From positions 13,084,501-13,148,500 of the forward strand of contig OY987269.1 of assembly GCA_963920665.1 (NCBI GenBank): a stretch of DNA of 64,000 nucleotides, given 5' to 3'. Origin of the DNA: Straminergon stramineum. Taxonomy: Eukaryota > Streptophyta > Bryopsida > Hypnales > Calliergonaceae. The position numbers and the translations under genes were made by a program. The notes beneath the pieces were generated by a model. That model saw only the letters and a program-made list of their open reading frames with translations. It was not told the DNA's origin and searched no databases. Numbering within the stretch: position 1 is the stretch's first letter; each line of letters opens with the position of its first letter. Positions 1-11,327 of this stretch are shown one piece after another.

Positions 1-455
1 TAATTCTTCAATGCCAGGACTTCAAATGGCAGTCTTGTCAACACTTGCGACGTACGTTAACTGCACCGAATTGCGACCCGTTTCCTACACAATGTATAGC
101 TTCTATTCGTGATTTTGGTACACCTATTTTCAACAATTCAAAAATTGATAGTTCCTTCATATGGTGTCCAAAAACTACAAGCCAAGAGAATCTGGAATCC
201 CCTTTTTCTGACTCCCAATTCAACAAAAACCTACATATATACTTAGACAGTTAGTTTGATAATAAAAACCATGTCAAAACTCGTTTTCGGACGATTCTAA
301 GGGTCGTTGCCTTAGTTTCTCAAACTTGGAATGATCATCCTAAATAAAGCTGAACTAAGACATCTAACTAAAAGGCGTGGCAGTTCCATTTCCTGCCACA
401 AAACAATATCGGTGGACTAAGTAGAATGATTGAGTCATTTGAATTGAAGCGGTAC
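1..455 (-). other. Partial intron 1 of the ADH-like gene (inferred)
   Basis: If the exon at 456-513 is correctly read, this stretch is the beginning of its first intron on the minus strand. I searched it for the expected second ADH exon (an Ala-Ala-Val-Ala-Trp type start) and did not find one, so that exon should lie beyond the left edge. Nothing else is recognisable here. Confidence 0.4.
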
Positions 456-513
456 CCTTGCACGTGATGACTTCGCCGGCAGTGCTCGCGAGACCGTCAG
501 CTTGATGCGCCAT
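456..513 (-). CDS. Alcohol dehydrogenase-like, exon 1 only (gene runs off the left edge)
   Basis: The minus-strand ATG at 513 opens a short exon reading MAHQADGLASTAGEVITCK followed by a single G, then a GTACC donor. The STAGEVITCK stretch matches the N-terminus of plant medium-chain, zinc-dependent alcohol dehydrogenases (ADH class P and class III / GSNO reductase), which begin xTAGxVIxCKAAVAW. In plant Adh genes the first intron falls right after this Cys-Lys and splits an alanine codon after its G; the phase and position here are the same. The catalytic zinc ligands and NAD fold would lie outside the window. Class P and class III cannot be told apart from this exon. The open frame continues upstream of the ATG, but those residues look unlike ADH. 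A chance match over 19 residues remains possible. Confidence 0.5.
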
Positions 514-864
514 ACTTAGTTCAACAGAATATGATTGACTGACTGAAATCAATTGAAAAACGGAAACCAGCTGATTGTGCAGCGGATGCCAGAACTGCGA
601 AATCGGCAATGGACTTTGGAACTGACTGCCTGGGGCTTTCTTGTGAAACGATTGGTGACGGTGAGCATTTATGAATTGTGAGTCAATTTGCGTGGGGACT
701 GGTAGAACTGGTGAAACATACGGTTCGGGTGCATTCATTCCATTTTGAACTCGTGTTAGTATGTCTGCTGGGATTGTGGGACTGTAAGTAAGCTAGGACT
801 GGGTAGTGGGTACACTGCGATAGGAGGACAGTGGGACGGTGGAACTGCTACGTAAGTAACGTGC

Positions 865-947
865 TACTTCTGTTTCTGAAAAAGACTAGTGTTTCAATGT
901 AAAACACAAAACGGAAACACGGGTCTTTTTCAGAAACAGAGGGAGTA
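865..947. mobile_element. Stowaway-like foldback MITE, 83 bp
   Basis: The left arm (from 867) reads CTTCTGTTTCTGAAAAAGAC and the right arm (to 945) contains GTCTTTTTCAGAAACAGAGG followed by GAG. They are near-perfect inverse complements around a short AT-rich loop. TA dinucleotides flank both ends, and the outer bases resemble the CTCCCTCYGTTTC terminus of Stowaway (Tc1/mariner-derived) MITEs. The left end lacks a few bases of the consensus. Confidence 0.6.
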
Positions 948-1794
948 CTGATATAGCTTTGTGAAGCGGGACTGGTAACAACTTAATAAAGTTGTTGTCC
1001 CAGCAGGTAGTACTAATTCAGTACTTCACTCACTCCAGCTTGGAAAATTGGATTAATTAAGTTGCAGACAATTGAGACAATCAGTGTACAAGTCCCTGGA
1101 GAAATTCAGCCGAACCCCGTCAATGTAACTTCAGTCATGTGGATCTGTTTTATTATCACTACGTACTAGAATTCACTCCAAGGAAATACATCAACAATTG
1201 TTCAGTTGCAAAGTTTCAACATTGAACACAAAAAATGGGATTCCACAATGCTAGACATTCAATGTTTTCTATTAGAACAATGTTTTCTGAAGATAAGATA
1301 TGTGCTGAAAAAGGTTGACTTTGTGCTTGCTGAGTTATGTTTTCCAAAATCTTCATTATTGCCGACAAAAGCATATATCTTGCTCAAGCATCTTGAGTTC
1401 CAAAACTTTTACTGCAAATGTTACCAACGTTCAGCTAATCACTCCAAAAATTCCTAGAAGTGTATTAAAAAGTTTTGTCATTGATCTGTTATTTTGTGAA
1501 TATATTTTACTTGAAAATTAAGTTTTTATACTAATGTGGGGCAATTTGTTGAAAGTAATGATTTTGAAGGGTATTTTTCTTTTAAGAAAAATGAACCAAT
1601 TCACCATCTCACACTAGCCACTGAATTGGTTAAATTCATCATCATCATCATCACTTGAAGTTGCCTGTTGCAGATAAGGTAACTCAAAATCCAGTACACA
1701 GTAAGTTAGTTTATCATGGGTTTGACATTGAGAGATGTGCTTTATCTACAACAGGCTCAGGATCTGCATTACATAACATAATCTCCACCAGTCA

Positions 1795-2665
1795 TTTTTT
1801 CATTTTTTCATTTTCTAATTCATAAAAACTTTGAAATTCAATATCTTTCACACCATAAGCCCAAACACTATGAAATAAAGTCCATGCACCTCTTCTTGCA
1901 AAGAGCCTTTAGACGGTACGAAGAACACAACCCAAAGACACACGTTTTTAAAAGATCTCACCATAACAAACAAATTAAACAAACAAACCGATTTCAGGTC
2001 TTGGGAAACTACGTGTCAAAACAGACACTGGATGAGTCAGGGGAGTGATTATTATGGGCCATGTCACGCACATGGGTCCTCCCAACAATCCCAAGAGCAG
2101 TACAGTCGAGTAAAGCATTACGGTCCATTTGCAAATTCGTTCAAGACATGGCTTCGTCGTGGGCTTCAACATTGTGTGACTGTCACTCATGGTGAGGTAG
2201 GCTGTTGCTGGCAAAGCTTGTTATGTGTGTGATTACTTGTCTTTGGAAGGTGCCACTTAACCACCTCACTCTCAACGCTCAATTGTCATCATCATCAAGA
2301 CATACTTAAGTCATGCCATGGTCAGCAACACTCAGAGAATCCTGTCCTTTTGCTAGATGACCTCAGATTTTGATATGGGTAAGAGGGCTTTTTTTTTTCA
2401 TTTTTCATGAAGTGCCAAAGTTGCAATATAATATGTTATGGTGGTGCTCCAAATTTCAACATTCATCCACATGTTGGATAGAAAATATCACATTAGCACA
2501 TACCACATGTCCATAATTTTGTTTTCTTTCACAATATAGCAATTTCGACCAAGATTTTTTTCTTAAATTGTATCTTTATGGCAAAAAAATTCATGGTTTG
2601 TTGTAATTTTCAGCCAAATTGTTTTCTTTGGTGCAATGTGGCACTATAATGACAAAAACAAGCCT
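1795..2665. repeat. Dispersed repeat fragments shared with 21.2-21.8 kb
   Basis: Positions 2385-2665 align by eye with 21182-21440 in the same orientation (shared run: TTTCAACATTCATCCACATG). Positions 1795-1900 align with 21715-21840 (shared run: AACTTTGAAATTCAATA). The order of the two blocks is swapped between the loci, so they are either two separate families or parts of a rearranged element. No coding capacity was seen. Confidence 0.55.
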
Positions 2666-3876
2666 AGATGGGGAGTTCTCTTGGGAGGGTTTCACTTTGC
2701 AAGGTTTAACAAATAGAGGAAAGCAAACATGTTATTGACTAGGAGCCAATTTGGAGCTCTATTTTTGGATCCAATTGAGTTTTGTTGCATTTTAATGTAG
2801 ATTTCATTGCATTGCGTGTGCAATTGGGACTCAAAAGTTTTGGAACTAGGGATGAAAGGTTTGGTGAATTGGGTTGGAAAGTCACTATTTAATGAAATTC
2901 AATGAGTTCAACCATGTGGCTTCTACACATGGCAAAAGGTTCATTCATTCTTTCTTTGCACAAAGGGGGGCTTATGGATTTTCATTGGAACCATGTAGGG
3001 AAGTAAGAGAGATACATTAAAATTAATAAGGGCAAGAATAGTCCCCCTCCTCTAGGGACCACAATGGGAAGCTATATGTTTTTACTTTGACCACCTATGA
3101 AAAGCTAGGAAAACTTGGTGGCTAGTTCAAAATTAGCTGGTGGAATTGGGAAAAACAATGGTTACATTTTGAAAACACTAATGGATGTAAAATTGGAAAA
3201 AATTTGATAGGATTAAAAATCATGAATATGCAAATTAGAAAGAATAAAATGAAAGGCTCTAATCTTTGTGTGAATTGGAAAAAAATAAACATAAAATGGA
3301 TTAGCTCAGTGAATGCAAAAGAGTAAATTTCAAAAGAAGAAGCAAAGTGTCGACAATCAAAAACTGTGAAAATCAAAGAAGAGACATGAGAGCTTCAATA
3401 TGCAGATCCTTGACATCCATTGGCCAAATTGAAATGTGAATCTTGACTATGATTGATAAGTTGTGAAATCTCAATCAATCTCAGAAGGATCCTACACTTA
3501 AACCAAAGATGCAACATTCATTTGTACTTTCAATTTGAAATTGGCTTTTTTGGGGGTCAATTCTTTTTTGGAGGAGATTGGTTATTGAGGAATTGATATT
3601 GTAGGAAATTAACTGGTAGATTTTTGTGTTTGAGAGGATGCAACTAGTGACCATTGCAAAAAAAACTATCCATTATTGTGGGAGGAAGAAATCAACCAAG
3701 CCAAAGCTCTTAACCATTCCAAAATAATACCACCTATAAAGTATCAATACTTGTCCAAAAATGAGTTGACAAAATTATGTATGAAAGAAAACTTGATTTC
3801 CCCTTCTTTTGCCAAAAGAAATTGTGATTTCAATAACTATATTTATACCTATTGATCAAACAATCTGCAATGGGCT

Positions 3877-4345
3877 TCCTATCTTAACTCCTATATGCCC
3901 AAGGCACTAAATTTGGATGTCAACTAAACTCTAAAGTTATATAAAATCTTACCAAAGTATTATTTGTGATAGTTTTTCTCAATTGATTATTCTTTGAAGT
4001 CTATATCATTAGTAGAAAACAATGTTTCAAACAACAAAAACTAGCTTGACGTTTTTTAAAAATTGCATTGCATAAAATGCAGATTTCTAAAAATTGTGTT
4101 GCAGTCAGCATAAATTTCCATTTTGGGGCAGAAAACATAGAAAAGTGTTAGTAGAGATCATTATTTTCTAGTAGTGTATTAAACATAAAACATCTTATTT
4201 TGAAAAAAATGTTAGTAATTTTTCTACTGTAGATTCTATGCAAGGTTATCCATTGCTAATCTAGATGTTTTAGAGTTAAAGGGCTCATGGAGATGAACGT
4301 GCATTTAGTTACATTGAATCTAGAGGGGGAAATCACATTGGAGAA
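3877..4345. mobile_element. Truncated relative of the TTAA-CCCCTAAA element family
   Basis: The left end reads TTAACTCCTATATGCCCAAG and resembles the left end of the element at 15049. The block around 4269-4345 (a GAGATGAAC motif, then a GGGGGAAATCACAT motif) matches 15384-15450. The right terminus is not clear, so the copy is probably truncated. Confidence 0.4.
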
Positions 4346-5178
4346 ATTGATGACTTTGGGAAAGATTGGGTAAGATTGGGTAAGATCTATTTAATTGTGC
4401 CCAAATTGTAAAAGACATGTACTTGAGGAGCTCTGATGAAGCCTACAGCATGTAAGTTCATAACCTCAATGGAAAACATTTGAAGTCGAAAGACCGTCTG
4501 CCATTGGATGAAGAGATCAATGTTTTTTTCGTGGCTCTACATGTTATCTCTCATAGTGAAGCTCTGCTTCCACAATACCTAGTCCATTCATCACAAATGT
4601 AGAAATGTCGAATGAATTGAGATAATACTGTCGTATGCCCAAGGATTTTTTGACTTGCATTCATATGAGAAAAAATTGACATCAGGACTACCGGAGCTGT
4701 AGAGGACAGTAAACTACACTATCCTGTTGACACGAAATTGGGATGAAACTGGCAAGTGAAATATCCGTCACAACTGACTACCTCACAATGTTCATTGATT
4801 CAGGAACTGAAGGTAGTTACATTGGCAAGATTCTACAGCTGTCCATCTGAATTCAAGCTGTGCAAATTATGAAATGAAAACGTCTGAAGTTTGGAGTGTT
4901 GTACAAGTTGGATCAGAGATTGATTAGTGAGAAAAGATGGGGAAATAGCGGATAATGTTGCAGACTCTCCGCAGATCACAGAGCATAATGATCTTGAAAA
5001 ACTTATGACCCGAGGAAACTTTCCAGACAAAACAGAATCGGAAGATACACGGCCGGGAAAAGAACCCTTTCCAGGAGAGTTTGCAGCGATGTAGATTCCT
5101 CATTAAAACAATGAAGTGGAATCTTTTCACCTCAACAAGATACACTGAGCAAGATACCAAAAGTGCATAAAGTCGTAT

Positions 5179-6414
5179 CTATTCGTCCTCTTGGCTGCGG
5201 AGACGGGCACTCCCGTTCGTCAACGCAATGTTCAACTGCGCTGCGCGCTCCACAATAGCCTTCCTCTTCAGAGTGGACACGTTGTGTGCAATCTCAGCGC
5301 TGTACTTCCTGCATTGGCATTCAAAAACGAAACCTATGATTGGACTGGCATCATCAATAGAATACCACGATGTAAATAAAGACGGATTGACAACAAAAAC
5401 CAAGTACAAAAGATCTTAACAACATAAAAAAACTAGAATTCAGTCAGTTCTTTTAGGCATGGTTAACAAGATAAGACCCATTCGAATCTATAATTACTCG
5501 CTGCTTCATAGAGTGACTGGGAGATCAATAGCATCAGAGAGATTCCCAGAATGCGTCATCATCCCTTGCGGGAAAATATGATGTCCCTATTCTTTTTCAC
5601 ATCACTTGCACATCAGACTCCCGTCACAAACCTCGCTCATTCAAGAAGACCCACCATCTGAGAAAAGCCAGAAAACACCCGCTTCCTCCAGGTCATCCCT
5701 CTGCAGAAACTTCAACAGAAAGATGGAACTGCTCACCTGTTGTGCATCAGCAGAAGCTCCACGTCCTTCACATTGTGAACCAAAAATTTCACGAAACCGC
5801 TGGGAAGCACGTGCCTCGTCTTCTTGTTCGACCCGTATCCAATGTTGGGCATCAACGTGCAACCCTTAAACTTACGACGAACCCTCGAGTCAATACCCTT
5901 AGGCCTCCTCCAGTTCGTCTGCCACGTCCAATCACATCACCTCGCACTATTAGAATCCAAACCGACATTCTCAAAGCAACCACACTGAGAACACCACCAG
6001 CACCGCAACAGGCTGCAGATTTCAGACATCCTATGCAGCGCGAATATCAAGTCTCAGTTCTCTTACAATCAAAACCTCACATGCAAAAAAATCCGAGAAT
6101 CCAACAATTACCAACACAAATTTAGACTACCCCATCACTAATTCTAGCCCTAAATGACAAAACTCGCCAAACGGCTCGAAACAAGCAATTGAACAACCCT
6201 GTTTGATATGAGAATTGGAAAAAGGCCAGGAACACCGAAAATGAAAATTGGAAATCGTTCTGCAACAGCAAAACAACTCGTATTGAGGAGAAAAGTGCAA
6301 TTGCGTGGGTGGCCTGTCTGTTACCTTGACACAAATCTTGCGGTCCGACTGCATACGCTTGAACTTCTTGACGCGCTTCTTGATGACATCGCGCTTGACG
6401 AGAGGGGTCACCAT
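5179..6414 (-). CDS. RPL32: 60S ribosomal protein eL32 (RPL32)
   Basis: Structural protein of the large cytosolic ribosomal subunit. Three minus-strand exons: 6414-6325, 5918-5737 and 5308-5179, joined by GT-AG introns in phases 0 and 2, giving 133 residues, the usual eL32 length. Exon 1 carries the basic start ([18 protein letters not shown]) and the QSDRKICVK motif. Exon 2 carries [18 protein letters not shown], the [15 protein letters not shown] block and [16 protein letters not shown]. Exon 3 carries [20 protein letters not shown] and ends ARLRSQEDE, the signature of the family. The ATG at 6414 matches the conserved start. All key segments are present and the frame is intact. A telo-box lies about 130 bp upstream. 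No second copy is in the window. Confidence 0.97.
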
Positions 6415-6542
6415 CGTGTCAGACTTGCTGGGGCAGCGCGACAGCGAGCTCTGGCACAGCAGCGAGGCGCAATCGCTACGACTACTCCCGGAAAGAGGGT
6501 CTCGACACAGCCACCTCCCTCTGCTTTGTCCTTCGTCCGCGG

Positions 6543-6557
6543 AGGGTTTAGGGTTTG
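6543..6557 (-). promoter_or_regulatory. Tandem telo-box upstream of eL32
   Basis: On the minus strand this reads CCAAACCCTAAACCCT-like sequence, two overlapping AAACCCTA boxes about 130 bp before the eL32 start codon. Telo-boxes are a well-known element of plant ribosomal protein and other translation-related promoters. Confidence 0.6.
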
Positions 6558-8446
6558 GCCATCGGGGTCTGATGGATGGATGTACTTATTCATTTTTTTC
6601 TCATCCATGTTCATCTGGCCATAAAGTGCTTTCTGTTTTATTATCCAACTAGTATGCCCTGTGCCGTTGCCATAACCATTAATTTATTATTGTTTTAGTC
6701 AATGCCACATTGCAAAAAAATATTTTATTGAAAAATTCTACATAATCTAGAAAATACAAATAGTTTGAATTTATATTCCCAAGGCTATCTTCACAACAAT
6801 TCTGTAGAATTTGTTTCGGAAATGCAAATTTCATCAAAATCTCTTTCAAAAATTGGCAACCAAGAAAAATAAACATTTGTCATTCAACAAGACATGCTAA
6901 TGCAATATTTCTATTCTACAGATTTAAGAGTCAACTTTTGGATCTAGAAACTTTGCACATAATTATACTTATGTCCACGTCTATTTCTATTTTATTTGCA
7001 ACATTGAAGAAGATCAAGTAATGTACATGTGGTTAGCTACATTTCTGAAGCTCTATAATAAAAATGTAAGCAAGAGTCTCCCTCAATTCGTCACATCTTG
7101 TGATGTCTTGAAAATGTTGTCTATTCTTCAATTGGAAAACCCTAACAAGAAAATCGAATCAATGTGGACAGAATCTCAAGTCCTTGTGAATTACATATAA
7201 TCATTCCAAATATGTTCATGTGCTTAAAAAATTGATTTCTCACCATAGAGTGTTGAAATATTTAGAACAAATGTTGCTACAATTGCTTATCTCTCATATT
7301 CAAATATATCAATATTCTATGGCAATAACTCAATTCTTTAAGCATATAGATATATTTTGCCAAGGGCTTTCTGACTATACGAAGTGCATCTTAATTGGCC
7401 CAGCAGTTGCTAAGATCTTGACTTAATTACAAACATTCAAACGTACAAATAGTCATTTGTTTTAATAGTACATAACATCCATGGATGTAGGTACCCTCTC
7501 TAGAAAGGTAAGTGTCATAAAAAATTTTGCAAAACTTAAAGTATCTCCAAATTTTCATTCATATTTTTTATACTATTTAATTAGATTACATTATAATTCC
7601 TAAAAATTTTATTAGATGCCATATTTAATTATTTTTTAACAAATCCAACCCTAGTATATGGTAGATCTTAGTATTCTAAAAAAACTAAAAAAAAAAATCT
7701 ATTGTCATTGCCACCAAGAAACTTGTATCAACTATTGGGAACAAATCTATTTTCTTCCTAGACCTAATTTTGAAACTAGCCCAAATCCACCTTGAAATGG
7801 ATCCTCTATTGCTAGCCAATGAGATCCATAAAAAGGATTTAGTTTAATTATGATAACTACATGAGCTCAATTATTATTAGTGGAAATTATGGATGCACAC
7901 ACCTTAAATGCATGGCTTTGGGGCACATGGATGGATGGTCAACCCTAATTGTTCAACTACATTTGAACCTAATAATAGAACTAAGTATCTATATTTGTCT
8001 AATTTTCTTCTATATAATAGTATTCAAAGCAAACATATTTTATTCTATAAGGATACTATAGATTGAAAAGGTCTGATGGATTACTTCACTCTTAATTATG
8101 CAATAATCAAGTGTTTTGGTCATGATCTTGGTCATGGATGGTTGTGTCTTTCTAAGGTTAAGAACTTAGAATGAAACATATAGAAATTGTGCTTCCATGG
8201 AATCGGACATACATTGAACGTGGACAATGAAATGGATGATTGTGGGGTGTTATTATGTTTTGATTCCCTCATACATCCTCATGCCTATACAAAACACCCT
8301 CAATCATACCCCTTGCCACTCCTCACACACTATTGTGGTCCAACAATGCTCATACATAAGAGCAAAGGCATAGGCCTACAAGCATTGAGTGTAGTTATAT
8401 GTGTGTACCTACAACTATTTGAAGGTGTTTACAACTTATGTACACT

Positions 8447-8570
8447 ATAACATGGAAAGAGTCTATTATATAGGTACCCATAATATAAACACTTATAACC
8501 ATAGAAGGTGTTTATAATTTAGATTCCTAGACTCATGGGCTCATAGATTCTATGCTCATATGCTAGCACT
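8447..8570 (+). repeat. Fragment of the ATAACCATGGAAGG minisatellite-bearing repeat
   Basis: It holds one to two units related to the array at 35160-35500 (ATAACCATAGAAGGTGTTTA) and the same trailing segment (CTCATGGGCTCA then a CATATGCTAGCA-like end). The shared tail shows that the minisatellite travels inside a larger dispersed repeat. Confidence 0.5.
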
Positions 8571-9499
8571 TTCCTATTGCATCCTAGAGGTTGTTGATTC
8601 CATCTAATGAAGTAACTCTACCTAAGATCATCCAAACAAGCATCCTAACATTGTTTTGTCAATGAGACACATGATTGTTTTGCATCCTTGAAAAGGAGAA
8701 CCCTACAGTGAACAAAATTGTCTTATTGATGGCTCCTCGACAATACCAAATCTTTGAATCAAGTGGTAAGTCCCTCCTAGGTATCAAGCAAAGATTAATA
8801 CCTTTTTAGCATGAAGGAGGACCATTCCTTGGTTATACAATGTTGTCATATGTTCATGCTTCCTATTGTCTAACTTTTTTTGCTAAATTTTGTTGGAAGT
8901 TAAAGGGTGTAGTCAAAATTCTTTTTGTATGCATTTTTGGGACATCATATGAATAGACTATGAATTTTTCAAGAAGCTTAAACTAGGCGGTTTACTAAAA
9001 ATCAACCCAAGATTGTTATGAATAGAGTCTATAAATTATTAGGACGGAATTTATAGGATCTAGTTATAGAAACAAGTCATAATTAGCTACAATTACCTTG
9101 GTATGAGTCAAGATGTCAAGACATAATGTTGGATGTATTCTAGTCTTTAGACTTCTAGCTACTATCTATGAAGACCAATATTAATTAGTTGTTTACAAAA
9201 TCCCCATCAAGAGGCAAAAAATTAAGCATCTTCTTGGATTTTGTCATCTCTAGTCTATTTCTTCCTATTTTGATCTTCCTTTTCTTCAACCTTTATCTTA
9301 TGCAACTTGGATCAAAGTTTTGAGTCTCTTGAGGAGGTAACCTTTAACCTTAATTTGTACTTATAAACTAACAACATAAGTCAAATCTCAACTTGAAAAT
9401 CCACTTCAAATCTATTTACCAACTAATATCATTATTGTTATCACGTTTAGTTCTTATCATTACTCAAGACATATATTTGCAAAATAGGAAAAGAACAAT

Positions 9500-9840
9500 A
9501 AAAAAAAATGAAATAGGACTTTGTTGCACAAATGAATTTTTTTAGAATGATGCATCATATAAAAGTTGTGAATGTAAACATTAATATTACATTGGTTGTA
9601 GTTTTACTTGCTCTTGTTAAAAATGCTAGAAAATAAAGAAAATGAAACAAGATTTGTTGCATCAATGAATGTTTTATTTGGAATGATGCAATAATTATGC
9701 AAAATTTGTGAAAGTACACATTAAATTGGTTGCAGTTTTACTTGTTCTTGTTACAAATCATTATGCTAGAAAATAAGAAGAGATCCCAATACACCAATGA
9801 ATACTTCATTTGGATATATTATATAAAAATTATAAACACT
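9500..9840 (+). repeat. Three degenerate tandem units, period about 133 bp
   Basis: Units begin near 9510, 9643 and 9777 with GAAATAGGACTTTGTTGCAC, GAAACAAGATTTGTTGCATC and a weaker third version. Each continues with an AATGAAT run and, in the first two, the motif GGTTGYAGTTTTACTTG. No coding content was seen. Confidence 0.55.
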
Positions 9841-10074
9841 CAAAATCTTATTGATAGATGACTACTAAAACATATGTATTGCACCTCATACTAAATTGTA
9901 ACTCAATTTGCAAAATTGACTTTAACCTTGAATTGTTGCAAAAGGTCAAAAAGTATCCAATGATGGTTCTCAAGATTATATGTAGACATGAAGAAAGCAT
10001 CTATTGGTTCAACAATTGAATCATTCTTGGCAAAGTACCTTGGTGATAAGTCTAGTCCTTTCAAGGAACGATAA

Positions 10075-10290
10075 ATTGGTGCCCATAGAAATCATCCCTT
10101 TAGGAACCATGTGACATCTACTTTAAAAAAACAAAAATACTCATTGGAGATCAAATTGTTGTGTAAGATCTCTCCTTTTCACACATAATTCCTGGGATGA
10201 AAAATTACACTTTTGCCCTACATGGGAAGATTCTTTGTCTTCAATCAAACAAAAATATGTCCTCAACATCATTTAAGGGTTAACAAATTT
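10075..10290 (+). repeat. R1 dispersed repeat, forward copy
   Basis: About 215 bp with the landmarks GAAATCATCCCTTTAGGAAC, a CATCTACTTTAAAAAAAC run, AAGATCTCTCC, and a CATGGGAAGATTCTTTGTCTT-like segment. The same landmarks in the same order occur at about 16930-17140 and 38960-39187, and reversed at 37800-38030 and 39240-39490. Confidence 0.6.
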
Positions 10291-11327
10291 TGGCCTACAA
10301 TTTACACCTTTAGAACCTCAAGTTGATTTTTGATACGTCTATAACCAACACTTTAAAAAAAAATCCACAGTTACCGGTAGTCATGTCATCCAAAAACACA
10401 TTCTACGATAATCCTCCTTCATCCAGAATTTACACAACCACTTGCATTACACTACATAATCATTTCCCAATGTGCAAAAACTCTTCATCATAAGGAGCTT
10501 ATAAGGTCAATTTTAATGCTCCCTGGTAGGTAGCATGTAGCATCATGTGCATATTTGCACCTGATATTGGACTTAGCCAAGATAAAACCCTTCCTACATT
10601 TTACATATCAGTTGGACAAAGCAAACCCACAGGCAGAAGAATAACTCTAGTATGTGCACCCAGAATCCCCAATTGAAATCGATATCCTCTGTAGATTGGA
10701 GGTGGCGATTATAAAGGCACATATCTTATGTTAGAATCTCCTAGAGGTAAACGAATCCCAACCCTCTCCTAATGACACAGCATTTGCTGACTTCAAATGC
10801 ACTTGTGGTCTAACAACTTGACATGTGAAGTTGTCCAATCGGATGTCCGTTCCGAGGATAAACAGGGAATACGCAATAACAGAGTGCGATTTCAAATTTC
10901 AAAGATGTCAACAATACCAGGATTGTTCCAGACTTCACTTAGTGTAAGTCGGGACAAAAGAAGGAAAAATCCTTACAAATGGCCAGCATACCAGTAATCC
11001 ACTCTACTGATACAAGACCGGTGCTCATCATTTTCATAGACGAATATCGACGTAATCCTACTGCCTACTCCACCTCAACAAGGTACTTGCTACTTAGTGT
11101 ACAATAGGACGGTTCTTGGGAACAAAATGCACGCACTTTAATTCCAAATCGTCGTCACGAGAATTTACGCAGGGGACCTGTCGCGCCAGTCGCTGATGTC
11201 TCAGGAATCCAAGGGTGCTTGCCCACAGAGAAGCATGATCAATAATGCACCAAACATGACGCTGCTATGTACCCGTCCCTCAGACGTCATCATGCTTCCC
11301 TGCACACACACAGACACCACCCGGCCT

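Larger units (their letters stand above)
514..5178. other. Intergenic, AT-rich, repeat fragments
   Basis: No gene is recognisable. Open frames here are short and low in complexity. The stretch holds a small MITE (865-947), a CAT microsatellite near 1636-1651, two repeat fragments shared with 21.2-21.8 kb (1795-1900 and 2385-2665), and a decayed relative of the TTAA element family (about 3877-4345). Confidence 0.6.
6558..11327. other. Intergenic, AT-rich
   Basis: No supportable gene. It contains a minisatellite fragment (about 8447-8570), a degenerate tandem array (about 9500-9840) and one copy of the dispersed R1 repeat (about 10075-10290). Short open frames at 7220, 8187 and 10797 have no recognisable domain and were not called. 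Confidence 0.6.

Noticed and set aside
364..738. Full 124-codon minus frame as one protein
   Set aside because: Only the 19 codons from 513 resemble a known family; the residues upstream and after the donor are unlike any ADH.
5742..6125. Plus-strand frame of 127 codons
   Set aside because: It is antisense to eL32 exon 2, whose plus-strand complement yields long frames by base composition.
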